This document shows, piece by piece, positions 47,063 through 58,361 of a stretch of DNA of 64,000 nucleotides. The stretch is taken from contig CM035351.1 of the NCBI GenBank assembly GCA_020137815.1, positions 2,512,909-2,576,908 on the forward strand, in the 5' to 3' direction. The translations under genes were made by a program, and so were the position numbers. This DNA is from Hormiphora californensis. Its lineage: Eukaryota > Ctenophora > Tentaculata > Cydippida > Pleurobrachiidae. Within the stretch, counting starts at the first letter, position 1, and the number at the start of each line of letters is the position of its first letter. The notes below the pieces were generated by a model, which had not been told where the DNA came from, ran no database searches, and saw only the letters and a program-made list of their open reading frames with translations.

Positions 47063-50000
47063 TTATAGAACCTCGTCCAATGCCTCGATTATCATGACCC
47101 GATCACTCTGAAACAATGAAGCGTTAGTACTGGGTGAGTGAAGGGGTTACCCGGAAGACTATTAAAATATTGTACAAAAGTGTTTGAGGGGGGGGGGGGG
47201 GGGATTTGGTATCGAAGACACCTCACCTCACACTCAGTATCGAAGACACCTCACACTCAGGTCGCCGGGCGACCTTCGCGCGCGCTGGCAAGGGGTAACT
47301 TCGTAACCAAGGGGGTGATATCACCATTAGGCACGATGATGGTAACCATGACACAAATATGCCCAATCTATAAATATGCCCCCAGTTACCTCATTGACTA
47401 GGTTGTGATGTACTAGGTCGTCTACTAGGGTGGTAGGACTATCCTCCTGTAGCGAGATCTCTGTGTCCAACTTTCTTATCAAGTTGTCTGAGAACTGGAA
47501 CTCCAGTAACAACTGAGAGAGGGAGGGGGGTTGAAATGTGGGATTGGTGAGGTGGGGTATCAGCACTCAGTAGGCTTAGGGGGCGAAATAATAGAATCGT
47601 TTTATAGGTGGTGTTAGTTGGCCAGCCGCGGAGTAAGTAGTTAAAATATTCAAAGAAGATGGAAACTGGAAAGGGACCGGTGGTAAATTTAGCAGTCAGT
47701 CCACCATAACTTACGTTAGCCTTATTGGAATCTGAAGAGTGGAGAGAGGTGTTGAGATGACAGTTGATGGTTAGAATTAATCGCTCTTCCTTCTTGGTCA
47801 TACTCGGAGCTGATTCCTCGTCCCCCGGGCTCACAGGTATCTCCTTTACAGGCCCCTTAGTGACATCAATACCACACAGAGGGAACATACCCGAACTGGG
47901 AAAGAAGGGAAATATATGTGAAATATGTGCCCAGTTGACATTATCTGAGTGTCTCTATCTCTCTCTCACACACATTAGATTTGTTAAAGACATGGTGTGG
48001 TCAGTAGAGTAGGGAGTTTTACTAAAACTTGACGCCTGCCTGAGGATTCCAAACTTACTTGATATCAGTAATCAGTCTATCGAAATCCACCAGCTGGACC
48101 TGTCTCTCTATCTTCTTGTGTTTATCATTCACTAGCACACTCTTAGACGAACAGTAGTTTATTTTGTTGTCCTCTTTAAAGTTCTTGTACAGGGTGTCAA
48201 ACTCTTCTGGAGTTTCTAACCCGCTCGATTTGAGGGCGTAGAATGCTAATACTTTCAGAGGTGGAGCCTGCAATAGGAAATTGTAACTTCATTACATTAG
48301 AAGATAGTTCATTAGAGCTGACTATCTCTTGTCTAGAGTCAAAAGATAAAATACGGTTGGTTTTGAATACAACAAACGGGATGATTATGCAGGCAGATTA
48401 CCTCTCTGAAAATGCAGTGTTCTTTGAGCTGTGCTGCAGTAGCGTCAGGAGAAAAACATAGATTTAGGAAGTCTTGTTTGAGAGGATCACACGATGCTAG
48501 GACTGCCTGTTGCTCCTCAACTGTTAGCTCTCGTCTCCCTTTCTTTGCTGTAGCTGTCGCACCTGCACCCCTCTGTGAAGGAGTGAAGTGATTAAGGGTA
48601 CACCTGCACCTCTCTGTGAAGGAGTGAAGATTAAGGGTACACCTGCACCTCTCTGTGAAGGAGTGAAGTGATTAAGGGTACACCTGCACCTCTCTGTGAA
48701 GGAGTGAAGATGAACTTACGTCTTTATTAGGATTTCGATGTGAATTGCATTGAAAGTAGGCGCACGCGCAGTGTCAGCAGCAGTGTGAATCTCTGGCATC
48801 AAGAAACTGGCTCCAGTAGTCAAATCTCTAACTGGGGCCTAACCCTGTGTAATCTAGTGTAACTTAGTGTAACTCACGTCTTTATTAGGAGGATCTAGAG
48901 CGATCTTAGGGAGGTTAACGAGATCAAAATCCTCAACTCCGGTAGCGAACACCTCTAATAGACAGTTACCAAAGTCCTTTAGATCCGTTGAGTTGGGAGT
49001 CTTGTAAAACCATTTTTCATCTGAAATATAGAAATTTTACAATTTTTATAGAGCACTGAGAATTGTGTTATTACATTTATAGAGCAATACTGTGGATTTT
49101 GTTCTGTACCACTACTACTAGACTGGATTATCTAGTTCCCCTATAAGGACTCTCAGGAGTTATCTATACTAAACTCCAACCTCTATTGTTAACTCGGTCC
49201 TTCTATCTCGCTGCCCAACATCTCCCTTATTTACCGAATTCATGTCCCTCGCTAAGGGAATGTAGGAAGTCCTTGATAATGTTGGGCGCCACAGATCCCA
49301 CTTTTATAATTCCATCGTGGTGAATGTAGATGGTATCACAGTTAAGGTGACCGTGGGTAATGTTCCTTTCCTGATGAAGATATCTGGGAGAGAGAGGAGA
49401 GAGTTAGAAAAGATGAGGGATGGGGAGAGTTAGAAAATGGAAGAGAGTGTGCTAGAAAATGGTGTAGACAATGTCTCTCATATATGTAGTTCGAGAGAGG
49501 GAGATAGAGATGGGGGCACATTTGAGGGAAGCGAGCTAGATATAATTTGAGGCACTACGGAGATGGATAGGATGGAGGTTGTTCCTAAAGTTGCGTACTC
49601 ACTCCAGTGCGTCTAATATTTGTCTACACCATCTCTTCCACAGTTTTGTGCCGATTAGTTTGTTACTGTTTCTGTTCTTTCTGAGAAATCCCCGGAGAGT
49701 GCCAGCGGATGTATACTCAGTGATGAAAATAATCTAGTGGGAAAATGGGTATTAGATTCGATGTTTTCATTGGGTCTCTCTGACAGAGAATAAGGATCGG
49801 CGTTTTTCTATAATAAAAGCCGTCTACTGTACAGTCGGAATGTCATTGAGTCACACTATTTGAGTTAGTCTAGTATTTGAGTTTAAAAATAGATAACTGA
49901 CATACAATTAAACTAACGACCTACTTTAAATTCTTCCTCTTCTTCTTCATCTCTTATCCAGTAGCCTCCATAGCTTAGCAGGTTGTTATGTTCTATCCCC

Positions 50001-50391
50001 TTAAAATTCTTTAGTACCCTCTCTACCGCAGCTTTCGAATCGTTTTGCCGCAAAGACGAGTACATCTCTTTACTTATCTGGAGTAGATTGTTATTTCAGA
50101 GCGAGATATAACTTTTAATTCCTATAATTATACAGAGTTATACAGAGAGTTAAGATCTGAGATAGGGAAATGTGATAAACGTCAAACAGCCCCACAACTT
50201 ACAGCTATTTCGTTCCAAACCACTTCCTTTCCCTCCTCCATATCTAGGGCAAGGTAACAAGCGTTCACTCCTTTGACCATGGTCTGAACTTGAGTGTCCC
50301 TTCTGTGCCACCTCCCATTCGGGGATATGTCCACATACTCATCATTTTCACTGTCCCCCTCCTCACTGCCGGAAAACTTTTCACCACTCAT
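47063..50391 (-). CDS. Nuclear receptor-binding protein (NRBP) family pseudokinase
   Basis: Ten minus-strand exons join in phase to 497 residues: 50203–50391, 49925–50077, 49603–49733, 49235–49383, 48878–49020, 48402–48572, 48059–48267, 47715–47895, 47390–47512 and 47063–47107. Human NRBP1 has 535. Diagnostic parts are the acidic N-terminus, ISPNGRWHRR, ACYLALDMEEGKEVVWNE, EHNNLLSYGGYW, FITEYTSAGTLR, LWKRWCRQILDALEYLH and the NRBP C-terminal helical region. Catalytic motifs are lost as in the family: VVWNE lacks the usual VAIK lysine, ITHGHLNCD replaces HRDLKxxN, and KVGS replaces DFG. It is therefore a scaffold, not an enzyme; human NRBPs act in trafficking and as ubiquitin-ligase adaptors. 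It faces the Musashi gene tail to tail. Confidence 0.93.
47188..47203. repeat. Poly-G run
   Basis: About 16 consecutive G in an NRBP intron, a region likely prone to sequencing error. Confidence 0.8.
48561..48711. repeat. About 40-bp tandem repeat over an NRBP splice acceptor
   Basis: Four copies begin at 48561, 48602, 48641 and 48682. Each contains ACCTGCACCTCTCTGTGAAG (first copy slightly different), whose complement carries TTCACAG followed by AGRGGTGC. The exon used here (from 48572) starts in the copy nearest the coding sequence. Confidence 0.85.
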
Positions 50392-50910
50392 TGCTACAAA
50401 GGAGAGAAGGGTGTTGAGTTTTATTACAATTTGACCAGGGGCTTGTGGGTTGGTGTGGGGTTATTGAGTCAAGAATATTGACATGCTGAGAGGTAAAATT
50501 TCAAGTAAATTGGATCGCTGAGTGTGGGAACATTTGCGCGCGCGCAGGTTATACCGCGCAATAAAACTCAGTTGCGTGTCACCGCGCCATCCGTCTGTGT
50601 GCAGTGGAAGGAATACTGTACAGGAAAGGAAATGTGGGATTCATGCCAAGTGAAGAATGTACAAGACCGATATAAGACCGATAGAGCGGAGAGAGAAAGC
50701 GAGAAATAGACTGACTACTAAGATGGTGTAACGACGAACAACTAGAATGGGAGAATCAGAGAAAGCTAAAAACAAATAATTATCTATCATAAATTAAACA
50801 TGGTCATAGTTCAACATCAGGTCCTCTTTAATTGTTTTAATTGCGGCTATGCGTCTAAAATAGATCATGATCAGAGAAAGAAAGTAAAGGAACATAAAAT
50901 TGTGTATATA

Positions 50911-51726
50911 GTTAGGAACACTATTGGTGCGCGGTCGTGCCCACGGAAGGAGTGCTTGGATCATTTTGAAACCGGTTTTAAGTTAACTAATGCATATCCA
51001 AAAGTGTCTGTAGCTATTTGGGTGATGTTCTGACAATCCAATCACGAGTTATGACGAAAAAACAGTCAAAAAAGACGTTTTAAAGTGACAAAAAGGAGGA
51101 TCTGAACACAGCCCTTATATGAAGGGTTGGGGCTATGAAACTTCTTGAGTGGACAGAGAATCGTCCAAATTTGCAGTGCCAACTTTGGAATAGTTTCTAT
51201 CTTTTGTAGTTATCTAATTAGAGCCGTTCAAACATGTGAGACGATCTGCAAAAAGGGTGATTTGGTACTGTTTCCGTCCCATATTGCTTGCTCTCACCGC
51301 TTGTATGCTTTAATCTGCTCTCTAATTGGGTAAATCTCGTCAAGTGATCACTTCACAAGCAAAAATACCTAGTATTAGAGGCCCCTGCAGCATCGTCTCA
51401 CATGTTTAAACAGCTCTAATTAGATAACTACAAAAGATAGAAACTATTCCAAAGTTGGCACTGCAAATTTGGACGATTCTCTGTCCACTCAAGAAGTTTC
51501 ATAGCCCCAACCCTTCATATAAGGGCTGTGTTCAGATCCTCCTTTTTGTCACTTTAAAACGTCTTTTTTGACTGTTTTTTCGTCATAACTCGTGATTGGA
51601 TTGTCAGAACATCACCCAAATAGCTACAGACACTTTTGGATATGCATTAGTTAACTTAAAACCGGTTTCAAGATGATCCAAGCACTCCTTCCGTGGGCAC
51701 GACCGCGCACCAATAGTGTTCCTAAC
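50911..51726. mobile_element. 816-bp TA-flanked near-perfect palindrome
   Basis: Ends GTTAGGAACACTATTGGTGC and its complement are flanked by TA (50909–50910, 51727–51728). Arms of about 338 bp each (50911–51248, 51389–51726) are almost perfectly complementary, with a unique centre of about 140 bp. It does not code. It lies about 520 bp upstream of the NRBP start codon. Confidence 0.9.
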
Positions 51727-51728
51727 TA

Positions 51729-53930
51729 ATACCGAATAAATATACTGCATATTTTTTGTCGATTGCCCTTGAAGTTTCTTGTTTTTTCAAACCCGGGGTG
51801 CGGGGAGAGAGGGTCAAGCAGGGCAAGAAGTTTCGTGAAAAAGAGCCCCTGTGACAACAGATGCAAAAAACGTCAGAATGATGTCTACATGACAACCCCA
51901 GCATCAGGAATAATTAGGAAGGCTAACAGGTGCAGTGGTAACTCCCACAGCCCTCTCCGATTAGAAACTAGGGTGGTCCATTGTGTGTTTGTGTGTTAGG
52001 ATCAGTAGTTATTCCCAAGTCCCAACTGTAGATTATAAGGAAACGGAAAGAAACCATTCATCAATAAAGTCCAATACTTTTGCCAAATAGCTAACCCAGC
52101 ATTTCATTGTTCAAGATTATCCGAATTTCGAAAAGTCCCCCGTTTTCGTCGTATATGTCATTTATGAATAACCCCAAAGTCTTAGTATAATTTATAAATC
52201 ACAATTTAATTTGAAGTTTATGAATATTGAATCACAGTGACTCATTGTCCTAGTTATGATCTAACCCTTCTTTAAATTTGTGTGGGGCACGGGGAGACAG
52301 GGTCGAACAAGGCAACATTTTCCTAGTTTGTCGTGTTAGTCTGTGTTTTACAAAAGTATGATTCCTTTTGGGCAACACTAAATTTCGATAATTCAAAACG
52401 GTATTATTCCATACTTCCTTGGTCTGAGTTGTTTTCCCAAGTTGCAATTCTTCGGAGTCAAAGGGTCGAATATTTCTACTCAGTATTAAATTGCACTCAC
52501 AGCTCAGTCAGATGTCGTCAAAGTGGGGTCTTGAGTAAATTCGGAGTCTCGCTGACTCTAAAAACACTCTGAATTTTACAATTATTCGTCTTATTAGATG
52601 TTCATTTTCTACACAGCTGTTATTATTTTCCAAATCCCTTGCACAGTTGAATGTTGTTGTTAAATGTTGCATAACTTGACACGAGTGTCTGTTGTTACCC
52701 TGGCTAAACCCAAGTTGTCAACGATAATGTTATGTCTTCGCCATGAACACGTGAAAAACATAAAGTCTAGAATGTCTTTATTAAAGACAACTATGAAGAC
52801 ACTTGGACTTGGGGGTTATTTCATATTACAAATTGAAACAACTTGTTTCCAAACAATTGTTTCGATCAAATAAATCGATCTCATCAGTTGATTCCACTTA
52901 TTTTTAATTGTCTTACAAAAGACTGGCTGAAGGCCCGGTGAGGAGAGTCTTTAAAAACCAAAGCAAAGGGTCTACTTATGTGTGGGCTGTGCCACGTTAG
53001 GCCACTATCCGAAGTTTAGTACTAAGAGCAGCCTGTAGGATATACTTCAAGTAACGGATTTTATCAAACCCCCCCCCCCTCACAAACTGCTGAAGTGTAA
53101 AAACAGCTTTACTTCATTGGATTCATAAAATATTTCATGAAAGAATATGCTGCTTACCAACGTGTTGAATCTTTTTTCCCTATCTGCAGTTTCTGAAATT
53201 AAAAGGGGGTGAATAATGAATATATGGGGGCCATGTCATAAGTATCCTGTAGTACAAGATATCTATGATATGGCCCTTCATTCAGAGGAGAGAGAGAGAT
53301 ATATCGAATGAGAGAAATTAACAGAGAGAGAGAGAACAGTGTCTCATTATTATATTATTCAACAATGTCCATACTATTTATAAAACACAAAACACGAGAA
53401 CCCTTTGTTCCTGTCCCAGACCCTTTTTGTTACAAGTGTGTGAGTTTCTTGCACGATATTGTTGGCAGTATAAGAGTATCTGTGAGGTGATTCTGTGGCT
53501 TGTAATACTTTGTATGTTGTACTTGGGTCTTGGGTCTTGTGTGTGACCGCTTCATATACGGATTCCCTCTCAGTCCAAGGATGATCATAATATTAATTAC
53601 GAATCTAGAAAGGACAGATTTGTGTAGGTATCACCGTATTATATAGTCTGCAGTATGTCTATGTGATTTGAGTGGACGTATGATATACTGCAGTAGCATT
53701 ATTAGCTGTACACCCATATTTGTTTGTTTTTCTTACCTCTTATTGCACACATTTTCAGTTTCGTTGTAACCGACATCTTGCAGTTATTGTGTATTCGCCA
53801 TTAAATTATCTAGCTAATCTCAGTTTCATATATGTTTGTTATATTTTAAGAAAATTATTGCAATTTGTGAATGACAATTCTACATGGTTTTTACTTGTAG
53901 TCTGCAAATATCACTATTCTTGTCATTAGG
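51729..53930. other. Intergenic, no gene seen
   Basis: AT-rich sequence with only short frames. It contains two copies of a dispersed motif (near 51801 and 52291), a poly-C run near 53070, and GA runs at 53286–53336. I see nothing codable. Confidence 0.5.
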
Positions 53931-54701
53931 ATGACCCCAAGATGGTTTTGGACATTGATACTGAAAATTACACTGATAAAAGGTAATAAGAACTCTTGGA
54001 CATTGGTGTTCTATAATAAAAACATTAGTGCCTCACGTGGTTCATTCCATGTTTTCTGCTTTCTTTTGCATGAGCTGTATAGTGTATTTATAAGATCAAT
54101 ACATGTACTAACTTCTACTACTACTACTACTACTACTACTTCAATGCATTTACTTGAATGCTAATACTCAATACTGAATACTAGCTAGTAACTACTACTG
54201 CATACTACTACTACTAACTACCCTACTGAACACATTCTAATCGAAATCTAACTCGTTACAGGTCTGGAGTTACACATGAACTGTGATGACATATTAGAAC
54301 TTTACATTGACGGGGTCAAACAATCTCTCCCTGAGTCGGAGGCAAACCAATACGATACCCCTTCCACCGTCTCTATTGCTGACGACACATCAGTAATCGC
54401 TGCCCAGTGCTGGAACAAGTTAGGAGGTCCCAAAGGACTCATTGGCTCTCTTATCTGGCGAGATGGGTCGGAAGTGGTTACGAATGAGAAGTGGTGGTGT
54501 TCGAACAACAGCACAGCCTCCTGGACATCCATACACTTTGATGCAGAGGAGGAGAGCGGCTGGGGGCCTGCAACTGTCTACAGCAGGGCGAGAGAGAGTT
54601 TTAATGATCCAATATCTGTCAATGCTAGCTATATTTGGGCTTCGAGCGGAGCCATCGCCTACTGTAGGATCAACTTGCCCGACAAGTTCGAAGGTGAGTA
54701 A
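53931..54701 (+). CDS. Small predicted secreted protein with a Trp/Cys-rich beta-domain; alternatively first exons of the downstream gene
   Basis: Exon 53931–53982 (MTPRWFWTLILKITLIK, weakly signal-peptide-like) joins in phase 1 to exon 54262–54701. The second frame has DDILELYIDGV, SVIAAQCWNKLGGPKGLIGS, WWCSN, SGWGPATVY and YIWASSGAIAYCRINL. This resembles, from memory, an extracellular domain common in cnidarian and sponge proteins (a pattern of Asp-Asp near the start, VIAxxxWN, WxCS and YCR). The frame ends in a TAA at 54699 if the donor GTGAGT at 54694 is not used. If it is used, the phase-1 end would match the exon at 58362 (making GTG, Val), so a fusion to the HECTD4-like gene cannot be excluded. 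A secreted leader makes that biologically less likely. Confidence 0.5.
54117..54141. repeat. (CTA)n microsatellite
   Basis: About eight CTA triplets in the intron of the small secreted-protein gene. Confidence 0.85.
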
Positions 54702-55124
54702 AGGGTGGGTGTTTTGGGGTGGGTATTTTGGTGTATAATAATTAGTTTGCAATGGCTACCATGCATCCTGAATACCAATGTCCCCTGTTTCAGCAGTGTA
54801 CCGTCCTGTCCGTCGTCTAGTATGTTGCCTGCATGTTAGTACGTCAAAAACTTGAACAACGTAATGAAATTAACCAAGATATCTAGTGGGCTGGCGCCTG
54901 TGATTCAATCGCCGACCGATGGAATCAAACATCAAATGTTTAGATTTTAGAAGAGGGATAGTATCGGCTTCCTACTTAAAACTAAAAGTTCACAAAAACG
55001 ACAAGGTTACACCTGTTACAACTTGAGTCTTGAAAGTTATGATCTGTAGGAAATTAAAAGGGGCATCAGTCTGGATTGTTGTCTTGTTGACGCGAGACGT
55101 CAGAGCCCAGAGGGTAAAGACTAA

Positions 55125-55206
55125 GGGCGATTCAAAAAGGACGTCCAGGGGTAGGGGAGAGGTAGCCAAATGACCAAAATTCTTGGATGTCCTTTTTGAA
55201 TCGCCC
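55125..55206. mobile_element. 82-bp CTAA/TAA-flanked MITE
   Basis: Ends GGGCGATTCAAAAAGGACGT and its near complement (ATGTCCTTTTTGAATCGCCC) are flanked by CTAA on both sides (55121–55124, 55207–55210). A TAA or longer duplication would fit PIF/Harbinger-type targeting. Confidence 0.75.
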
Positions 55207-55567
55207 CTAAACCGATTGCCATGCAGCAGTTGCCAGTTAACTGTTTCTATTTAGAGAAAAGGATAAATAGGTGAATTTGTGAGATTTAAAAATGCGTTTT
55301 GAACTTGGCATGCGCTATTATACACTGCGCTGTGGGCCACTGTAGAGTGTAGGAAAGAGTAAAGACTAATAAGTAATATAACATAAATTGTTAAATAATT
55401 TTTATTTTTCGTGACTCGTATCGCATTCAATTTCATCTCCTACTTTTGAAATGGTTGTAACGCGCGAAATAAATAACATTTTCGAAGGTATTTTGTTTTA
55501 TGCGTTGCAGGCCTCAAATGCGCGCGTTATTACCGGTCGATCGCGCGGCTCAGCATCTCAAACTTAA

Positions 55568-55762
55568 AGTCCGTTTCAAGCGACTTGACCCGTTGGCATG
55601 CGCTGCAGACCCCAAGTGCGCGCGTTTTCCACGGCTTCTCTTTAAAGTGCGTTTCAAACGACTTGACCTGAGATTCCTGGAAATTCAGGATTTCCCCTTT
55701 GTAAATACACGCGCAATGCGCCAAATTCCAAGAATTACGGGTCAAGTCGCTTGAAACGGACT
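55568..55762. mobile_element. 195-bp TTAA-flanked MITE
   Basis: Ends AGTCCGTTTCAAGCGACTTG and CAAGTCGCTTGAAACGGACT are exact complements, flanked by TTAA (55564–55567, 55763–55766). It does not code. Confidence 0.88.
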
Positions 55763-55960
55763 TTAATTAAAAATTTTGCTGCTGCACTGAACTTTTTTAA
55801 AATCAAATTTCAAAATTGAAAAGCGCTGCCTTATCCCGCGATGCGCGTGGCGCAGAACATCGGGGGCCAGCAACGTTTGCCAAATTTCAAAACAAAATTG
55901 AAAATTGGTCACATCTGCCAGTCAGGAAGGGTCAAAGCTCTGTGGATTTTTTCTCAGTTA

Positions 55961-56181
55961 AAGTCGGATTTCTTGAAACTGTCACCCCCCTGAAATAACA
56001 AAATTTGCCATATCTTCGGTTCCTGATAAGATAGAGACTTGAAATTTGGAGGTCTGGAAGAACTTAGCAAGATCTTCGTAACCTCCAAATTTCAAGTCTC
56101 TATCTCATCAGGAACCAGACTTATGGTCTTTTAAAGAAATTTGAAAACTCTAAAAAACGACAGTTATTTAAAATCAGACTA
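55961..56181. mobile_element. Degraded AAGTCGG-type MITE with internal hairpin
   Basis: The left end AAGTCGGATTTCTTGAAACT is intact. The right end is degenerate (GACAGTTATTTAAAATCAGAC). The interior holds a long hairpin (GAGACTTGAAATTTGGAGGT facing its complement). It is about 85–90% similar to the start of the next element. Confidence 0.65.
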
Positions 56182-56183
56182 TA

Positions 56184-56974
56184 AAGTCGGATTTTTTGAA
56201 ACTGTCACCCCCCTAAAACAACAAAATTTGCCATATCTCCAGTTCCTGATAAGATAGAGACTTGAAATTTGGAGGTTCGGAAGAACTTAGCAAGATCTTC
56301 GTAACCTCCAAATTTCAAGTCTCTATCTCGTCAGGAACCGGATTTATGGTCATTTACGAAATTTGAAAATACCCAGGGGTGTGACAGTTTCAATTGGCAT
56401 ACGTTGCAGGCCCCTTATAATATAATATAAGGGGCCTGGAGGGAATACCGCGCTAGGGGGGAATACATAATCAATCATATCTCCGGTTCCAGATAAGGTA
56501 CAGAAATCGTTTTGGTAGCGTTGGAAAGAGGAAGTAACAGCTTTCAATGCAACCGGTTTCAGGTCTCTATCTTATCAGGAACAGGAGATTAACCAAACTC
56601 CGCAAAATCGAGTGCGGTAAAATCAAAATTTGAATGAAATTTTAAAAAAGGTGTCCCTGCAAGAATCTGTGACGTCACTTTTTGAAAACAACCCATCTTT
56701 CAACGGCTATTGCTCACCTCCTTAATCCAATTAACTTCTCTCAAAACAGCAAGGTAGATAATCGTCAGATCTAACAACTGGTGAAAGAATCAAGTCAAAC
56801 GGACTTCAGGAGCCAAAGTTATAAGCACCGCCGTTTTTTCGACCGCAAAGTTATCTTCGACCCAGCCGGGATCAGGCCAAACGCGCGCGCGGCATTCCCT
56901 CCAGTCCCCTCGTTGCGGGGGTGCGCGCATGAGGGGGCTGCAGCGCATTCCAACAGTTTCAAAAAATCCGACTT
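56184..56974. mobile_element. 791-bp TA-flanked AAGTCGG-type element
   Basis: Ends AAGTCGGATTTTTTGAAACT and its complement (GTTTCAAAAAATCCGACTT) are flanked by TA (56182–56183, 56975–56976). It contains the same internal hairpin as 55961–56181, plus a small AT hairpin at 56405–56440. It may itself be a composite of nested copies. Confidence 0.75.
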
Positions 56975-57018
56975 TAGTACTATTATTATTATTAAATCTG
57001 TTTACAATAACTAGAGTA

Positions 57019-57169
57019 AAGTCGGATTTTTTGAAGTTGTCACCCCCCTTCTCGTGCGCGGAATGTTTTTGCGCGTCACATCACATGTTAACGTGTGGTA
57101 TGCGCGTCAAAATTGATAAATTTCACACGCGCGGTCATTTTGGGGTGACAACTTCAAAAAATCCGACTT
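57019..57169. mobile_element. 151-bp TA-flanked AAGTCGG-type MITE
   Basis: Ends AAGTCGGATTTTTTGAAGTT and the exact complement are flanked by TA (57017–57018, 57170–57171). The core has GTGCGCGGAATG, GCGCGTC and CACATGTTAACGTGT, shared with 30390–30535. Confidence 0.9.
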
Positions 57170-57171
57170 TA

Positions 57172-58361
57172 CCCGAGCTATGACAATGCGCAAAAAGGGG
57201 TGGCACGCGACTTTAACCACGTGGTGATCTAACCGCTCCTACTATCATACACATTGGGTTTTTGAAAAAACGGCGAGGCGGGTAAATCATTTATTGTAAC
57301 GCGCGAATTTTCCCAAAAAAAGCGCTGCTTTTTTACGCCGCGCGGAACCTAAAATTACGCGCGCAGTGTAAAATTTTAAAATTCATTGAAAATTTTCTCG
57401 CGTTTTATGTCGCAAAAAAAAGTCGACGAAAAATTCCAAATTCGTGAATTATAAGAACTCCGGTTAGTTCTCATCTTGCCAATCCGTTTTCCGGGAACCC
57501 CTGGCCAAAGGACATTAAAATTCACATAGCGACCAAGTTTCATATCGATTGGATAAGATTTTGGGTGGCTACGGTGAAAAATATCGTATTTTTGGCATTT
57601 TTAACTTTCCCGACGCGATTTACGACCCTTAAACATTGAGTTACGGGAAATCGCTATCAATTAAATGAAGTTCAAACGATTCTCTTCCCCACAATTGCGT
57701 TAGTTTTTTTGATTTAGAGCCGTTTTCAGGGTCTTAGAAGCGTTTGAAAAATGTAGGTCTTTTTGTCGCAATGACGTCACCCCGTGACGTCACTGCTGTA
57801 AAGATCGGATCAAAAATCTGAGCCCGTACTTACATCCGCCTTGGTCCAAGGTACCCGTGTACAAATTTTTAGGGGTCTAGCTCAAAAACTGTGGGAGGAG
57901 TTTGAAAAACCAATTAACGGACAGACTGACTAACATTATGGGATTTATTATATGGATTTGACACTGTCAATATTGTCCTCCTATAGTACTATCGATTATC
58001 TATCAGAGACCGTTTCATTTACTCAATTCCATTTGATTGATAATAGCTGTTTGAAAAAAGTACCTTCGATGCACCTAGATTGCATGATTGTTGCAACTTG
58101 CATGATAAACTTACTCAGAGTAATAGAGATTGAAGCCTTCAATTTGAAGGTAGCACACAAAGTTAATACTTTTTACCCGATTCTTTGCACGCAGGAGGAA
58201 TTGGCAATCTTTGGTGTGTGATGCCCACTTGGTTTAGGGTAGCATTCGCCATTCAATTCACTATTAAAACCTTGTCCAATAAACACAAGAACTATTAAAA
58301 TTAGTGGGGCCTTTTTTGCTTTGGGTTTTCTTTAGTTAATTTGTTTATCTTCCTATTTTAG
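57172..58361. other. Repeat-derived or intronic sequence, no gene seen
   Basis: GCGCGC-rich and then AT-rich sequence with no usable frame. AACGCGCGAA at 57299 echoes 55448, hinting at further degraded repeat copies. Confidence 0.4.

Noticed and set aside
50800-51033. A 77-codon frame upstream of NRBP
   Set aside because: Most of it lies in the arm of the 50911–51726 palindrome.
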